Positions 31,639 through 34,434 of a DNA stretch of 34,434 bases are shown here, piece after piece. The DNA lies in contig JAQYVP010000088.1 of NCBI GenBank assembly GCA_030145485.1, positions 1 to 34,434 on the forward strand, given 5' to 3'. The notes under the pieces were generated by a model. The model was not told the origin of the DNA, made no database searches, and was given only the letters and a program-made list of their open reading frames with translations. This stretch comes from Chromatiales bacterium (GTDB lineage: Bacteria > Pseudomonadota > Gammaproteobacteria > Chromatiales > Chromatiaceae). Each line of letters begins with the position of its first letter. The stretch's first letter is position 1. The position numbers and the translations under genes are program-made.

Positions 31639-33411
31639 ATGAATAACGATCCAGAGTCCAAAATACAAACCCTGCCCAGAGGGGTAATGCTGAACGCCTA
31701 CCCTGACAGCATTGGTAAAAGACTGTCAGACACTGTGGAGTTACTCAAAAGATCCGAGTTCAAGGATGTATTTTCGCTGTTCTACATCCTGCCCACTTTT
31801 TTCAACAGCGACCTGGATCGCGGCTTTTCCATCATCGATTACAACATCAACAAAGATCTCGTGAACCCGGAGGATCTGGATGAGCTCAACGAGCTTGGTA
31901 TCCATATCAAGCTCGACCTGGTGCTCAATCATCTCTCCGTACGCTCGCCGCAGTTCCTCGATTTGCTGGAAAACGGGAACGAATCACCCTACCGGGATTT
32001 TTTCATCGACTGGAATGATTTCTGGAAGGGGTACGGCGCCATGGGAGAAAATGACCACTTGGTACCGGACGAAGAGCATCTGGAAAAACTCTTCATGAGA
32101 AAACCGGGCCTGCCAATTCTGAAAATTCGCTTTCCTGATGGCAGCCTTCAGGCCTACTGGAATACCTTTTATCAAAAAGTGGAGTTCGATGAGATAACCG
32201 CACAGGATTTTATACACATCAAAGGGATGGATCCACAGGGTGCTTCGGATATCGCACACCACGTCAATATGGTCATCAGGGCTAAGGGGCAGCTGGAATC
32301 GGCAGATATGGAAGAGATTGTCCGGTGCAATGCCGGGATGAGCAAGGATGACCTGGTCGCGGCAGTATGTCACAAGCGTGAATTTCTGGGTCAGATGGAT
32401 CTCAATGCCCGTTCCAAGCTGGTCTGGAAGTTCTACGATGAGACACTGCGCAAGCTCAGTGAGTACGGCGCCAGAATAGTCCGCCTCGATGCTTTCGCGT
32501 ACCTGCACAAAGAGCCCGGCCAGCCAAATTTCTTCAACCGGCCCGGCACCTGGGATTACCTGGAGCGCCTACGGGGCATTGCGCAGAAGTACGGGCTGAT
32601 CATCTTCCCCGAGATCCATGCCGAATACGGCGCCGGCATCCACGAAGAGATTGCGCAACAAGGCTACCCCATCTATGACTTCTTTTTCCCCGGACTTCTG
32701 ATTAACGCACTGGAACGGGGCAACAACGAGGCCCTGTTGCGCTGGATCGAGGACATCCGCTCCAGGGGACTACAGACAATCAACATGCTCGGCAGCCATG
32801 ACGGAATTCCTGTGCTTGATCTCAAGGGCAAACAAGTCAACGGCTCCTACAGACCTGGTCTGCTGGACAATGAGCAGATCGAGGCCACCATCGAGCGTAT
32901 TATCAAGCGGGGTGGCCTGACCAAGAACCTGTACGGCGCCGACGGCAAGAAGATCGACTACTATCAGGTCAACGCGACCTTCTTCAGCGCCCTGGGGGAG
33001 GACGAGCGCAAACTGCGCCTGGCCCGCGCCATCCAGATGTTCATGCCCGGAGTCCCGCAAGTGTGGTACCTGGATCTGTTTGCCGGCAAAAACGACTATG
33101 CAGCGGTGGAAAAGGGACGTACCGCGGGACACAAGGAGATAAACCGCACCACTCTAAAAATTATCGACATCGAGGCCGGACTGAAACGCCCTATCGTACT
33201 GGACCAGCTTGACCTGATCCGGCTGCGCAACATCTCGCCTGCGTTCGCGGGTGAGATGAAAATCTTCGAGACCGAGCCCCACCTGTTACACATCTCCTGG
33301 CAACATCAGGAAGCCACAGCAACCCTGAAGGCCGATCTGCGCAATCACAGTTTCACTGTTTACCAGGGCGACGGAACGAACGAAGAAATCCTTATGTCCT
33401 TCGAGTCATAG
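31639..33411 (+). CDS. GH13_18 glycoside phosphorylase (sucrose phosphorylase-like)
   Basis: This 590-aa (beta/alpha)8 enzyme resembles sucrose, sucrose 6'-phosphate, glucosylglycerol and glucosylglycerate phosphorylases, which cleave alpha-glucosides with phosphate to glucose 1-phosphate. The catalytic set is visible: nucleophile D284 in VRLDAFAYL, acid/base E325 in FPEIHAEYG, and transition-state D388 in GSHDGIPV. The N-terminal LNAYPDSIG is also typical. GGATACG lies before the ATG. It pairs with the HAD phosphatase 56 bp downstream. Acceptor specificity cannot be fixed by eye. Confidence 0.87.
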   Translation: MNNDPESKIQTLPRGVMLNAYPDSIGKRLSDTVELLKRSEFKDVFSLFYILPTFFNSDLDRGFSIIDYNINKDLVNPEDLDELNELGIHIKLDLVLNHLSVRSPQFLDLLENGNESPYRDFFIDWNDFWKGYGAMGENDHLVPDEEHLEKLFMRKPGLPILKIRFPDGSLQAYWNTFYQKVEFDEITAQDFIHIKGMDPQGASDIAHHVNMVIRAKGQLESADMEEIVRCNAGMSKDDLVAAVCHKREFLGQMDLNARSKLVWKFYDETLRKLSEYGARIVRLDAFAYLHKEPGQPNFFNRPGTWDYLERLRGIAQKYGLIIFPEIHAEYGAGIHEEIAQQGYPIYDFFFPGLLINALERGNNEALLRWIEDIRSRGLQTINMLGSHDGIPVLDLKGKQVNGSYRPGLLDNEQIEATIERIIKRGGLTKNLYGADGKKIDYYQVNATFFSALGEDERKLRLARAIQMFMPGVPQVWYLDLFAGKNDYAAVEKGRTAGHKEINRTTLKIIDIEAGLKRPIVLDQLDLIRLRNISPAFAGEMKIFETEPHLLHISWQHQEATATLKADLRNHSFTVYQGDGTNEEILMSFES

Positions 33412-33467
33412 GCCACCCGTGATTTACCCCAGTCGAATTTCGACAGTCACTGCTACGGAGAACAAAA

Positions 33468-34283
33468 ATGAGAATCCTTGCGACCGATCTGGACCGGACG
33501 TTACTCCCGAACGGTAGCTGGCCACCGGATCCCGGCGCCATCGACCTCTTCAATGAACTCACAGAAAAACATGACGTACTGGTCGTCTATGTAACCGGCA
33601 GGAATCTTAACCTCACCGAGAGTGCGATCAGGGAGTTTGGCATCCGTTATCCCCATGTGCTCATCGGCGACGTCGGCACATCGATCCGGAAGTACGAACA
33701 AGACGGCTGGAAGCCCCACTGCGGTTGGGATACCCATGTAAAGCAGACCAGTCCCAGGTGGGATGCAGACGCGGTACGCAGCGCCGTAGCCGGGGTGGAT
33801 GGCCTGACCGAGCAGGAGCGCGAGCATTGCGGCCCGTTCAAGCAAAGTTACTACGTTGACCATCACAGGAACGAGGCCATTTTGAAGGCCGTCAACGAAC
33901 GGGTAAAAGAAAAGTTCGACGAGGTAGTCGTTTACAGCTTCGACTCCCAAACCGGCAAGGGCCTTCTCGACTTTCTCCCGCAAAGCGCAACCAAACAGAC
34001 CGCACTCGAATACATCGCCGACGAATTTGGCGCCAGCAAGTCGGATGTCGTCTTCTGCGGCGACAGCGGCAACGACGTCTTCCCGCTCACGGCGGGCTTC
34101 TCTGGCGTCCTTGTGCGAAACGCGGACGACCAGCTCGTCGCCGGCGTCAAGCAGGCGGCTGACGCACACCCTGAACTTAAGCTTTACTTCGCGAAAGGCG
34201 GCTTCAGGGGCCTTAACGGTTTCTACACCAGTGGCGTCATCGAAGGCGCCTACCACTACGGGATATTCTGCGACTCCGTTTGA
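33468..34283 (+). CDS. HAD-IIB phosphatase, sucrose-phosphatase-like
   Basis: This 271-aa hydrolase has the HAD motifs: DLDRTLL at the N-terminus (nucleophile Asp), YVTGRN (motif II Thr), a Lys in the cap/motif III region, and GDSGNDVFPL (motif IV). The C2 cap and the GDSGND form resemble sucrose-6F-phosphate phosphatase and related glucosylglycerol- or mannosylglycerate-phosphate phosphatases. GGAG lies 7 nt before the ATG. With the upstream phosphorylase it suggests synthesis or turnover of a compatible alpha-glucoside. Exact substrate is unknown. Confidence 0.82.
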   Translation: MRILATDLDRTLLPNGSWPPDPGAIDLFNELTEKHDVLVVYVTGRNLNLTESAIREFGIRYPHVLIGDVGTSIRKYEQDGWKPHCGWDTHVKQTSPRWDADAVRSAVAGVDGLTEQEREHCGPFKQSYYVDHHRNEAILKAVNERVKEKFDEVVVYSFDSQTGKGLLDFLPQSATKQTALEYIADEFGASKSDVVFCGDSGNDVFPLTAGFSGVLVRNADDQLVAGVKQAADAHPELKLYFAKGGFRGLNGFYTSGVIEGAYHYGIFCDSV

Positions 34284-34338
34284 GACTCATTGGGGACCAG
34301 CGTCCGGTCGAGAACGGTGCAGACAAGGTGTCGACAAC

Positions 34339-34434
34339 TCATGATGGAGCCTGGACCTTGCAGGTATTGAAAAAATCGTAGTATTCGAATGCTTCAAGAA
34401 TACCCGCTGCATGAGGCTGGCCGGCGAAATAGAT
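34339..34434 (-). CDS. C-terminal end of a convergent gene, possibly sucrose-synthesis related (truncated by window edge)
   Basis: The minus strand is open from the window edge to a TGA at 34339-34341, giving 31 residues that begin YFAGQPHAAGILEAFEYYDFF. This resembles the C-terminal end of HAD-IIB sugar phosphatases or of sucrose-phosphate synthases that carry such a domain, and it parallels the YTSGVIEGAYHYGIF end of the neighbouring HAD protein. Most of the gene is outside the window, so the call is tentative. Confidence 0.4.
   Translation of the reverse strand: MYFAGQPHAAGILEAFEYYDFFNTCKVQAPS

Noticed and set aside
33501-34256. 251-codon minus-strand frame opposite the HAD phosphatase
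   Set aside because: It is a high-GC shadow frame; the plus strand has all HAD motifs and a good ribosome-binding site.

Overview
The window reads as a chromosomal segment of a sulfur-oxidising gammaproteobacterium (Chromatiales/Sedimenticola-like, free-living or symbiont). Evidence: a secreted Gly/Tyr/Pro-rich sulfur-globule-type protein, a PPi-dependent phosphofructokinase, a rubrerythrin / HdrD-like / DUF3501 cluster, proteobacterial housekeeping genes (holA, priA, ppa, moaC, engB, rsgA) and many short palindromic intergenic repeats. No rRNA, tRNA, CRISPR array or intact insertion sequence was seen.

Layout. 1-1986: end of holA, then a CPA2-type cation/proton antiporter. 2000-9540: a nitrate/nitrite-reduction operon led by a near-consensus sigma-54 promoter and an NtrC-type dyad: nirB (siroheme nitrite reductase), nirD-like Rieske protein, a NasA/Nap-like molybdenum nitrate reductase, and a 635-aa fusion of a DmsB-like four-cluster ferredoxin to a DmsC-like membrane anchor. 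The fusion suggests that an otherwise assimilatory nitrate reductase draws electrons from the quinol pool. nirB carries an in-frame TAA at a conserved Tyr position, and the nitrate reductase gene is out of frame with its start across an A7 run. 9558-12535: a large palindromic element, then a RavA-type MoxR ATPase and a VWA partner split over two frames. 12595-17180, minus strand: DUF2238 membrane protein, HPP-family membrane protein, DUF3501 / HdrD-like / rubrerythrin cluster, and the sulfur-globule-type protein, which has a strong terminator and an FNR-type promoter.

17589-24298: Na+/Ca2+ exchanger, priA with two DnaA-box-like 9-mers upstream, an adenylate-kinase-like protein fused to a long histone-H1-like Lys tail (minus strand), a hypothetical protein, and PPi-dependent phosphofructokinase. 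24575-29692: a 67-aa protein overlapping a degenerate nucleotidyltransferase, soluble pyrophosphatase, MJ0936-type phosphoesterase, moaC, engB, a small cytochrome c and rsgA. moaC (molybdopterin) could serve the nitrate reductase.

29693-31638 is gene-poor, with a 151-bp MITE-like element, one small secreted protein and gene remnants. 31639-34434 holds a GH13_18 glycoside phosphorylase and a sucrose-phosphatase-like HAD hydrolase, and converges on a partial gene at the edge. This looks like an alpha-glucoside (sucrose or glucosylglycerol/glycerate) module.

The main points for a second look are the Lys-tailed adenylate kinase, the DmsBC-coupled nitrate reductase under sigma-54/NtrC control with two apparent lesions, the FNR-type promoter of the sulfur-globule gene, the DnaA boxes before priA, and the rubrerythrin/HdrD-like/DUF3501 cluster. 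Three disrupted genes in one window could mean draft-assembly errors or genuine decay. The sequence alone cannot separate these.
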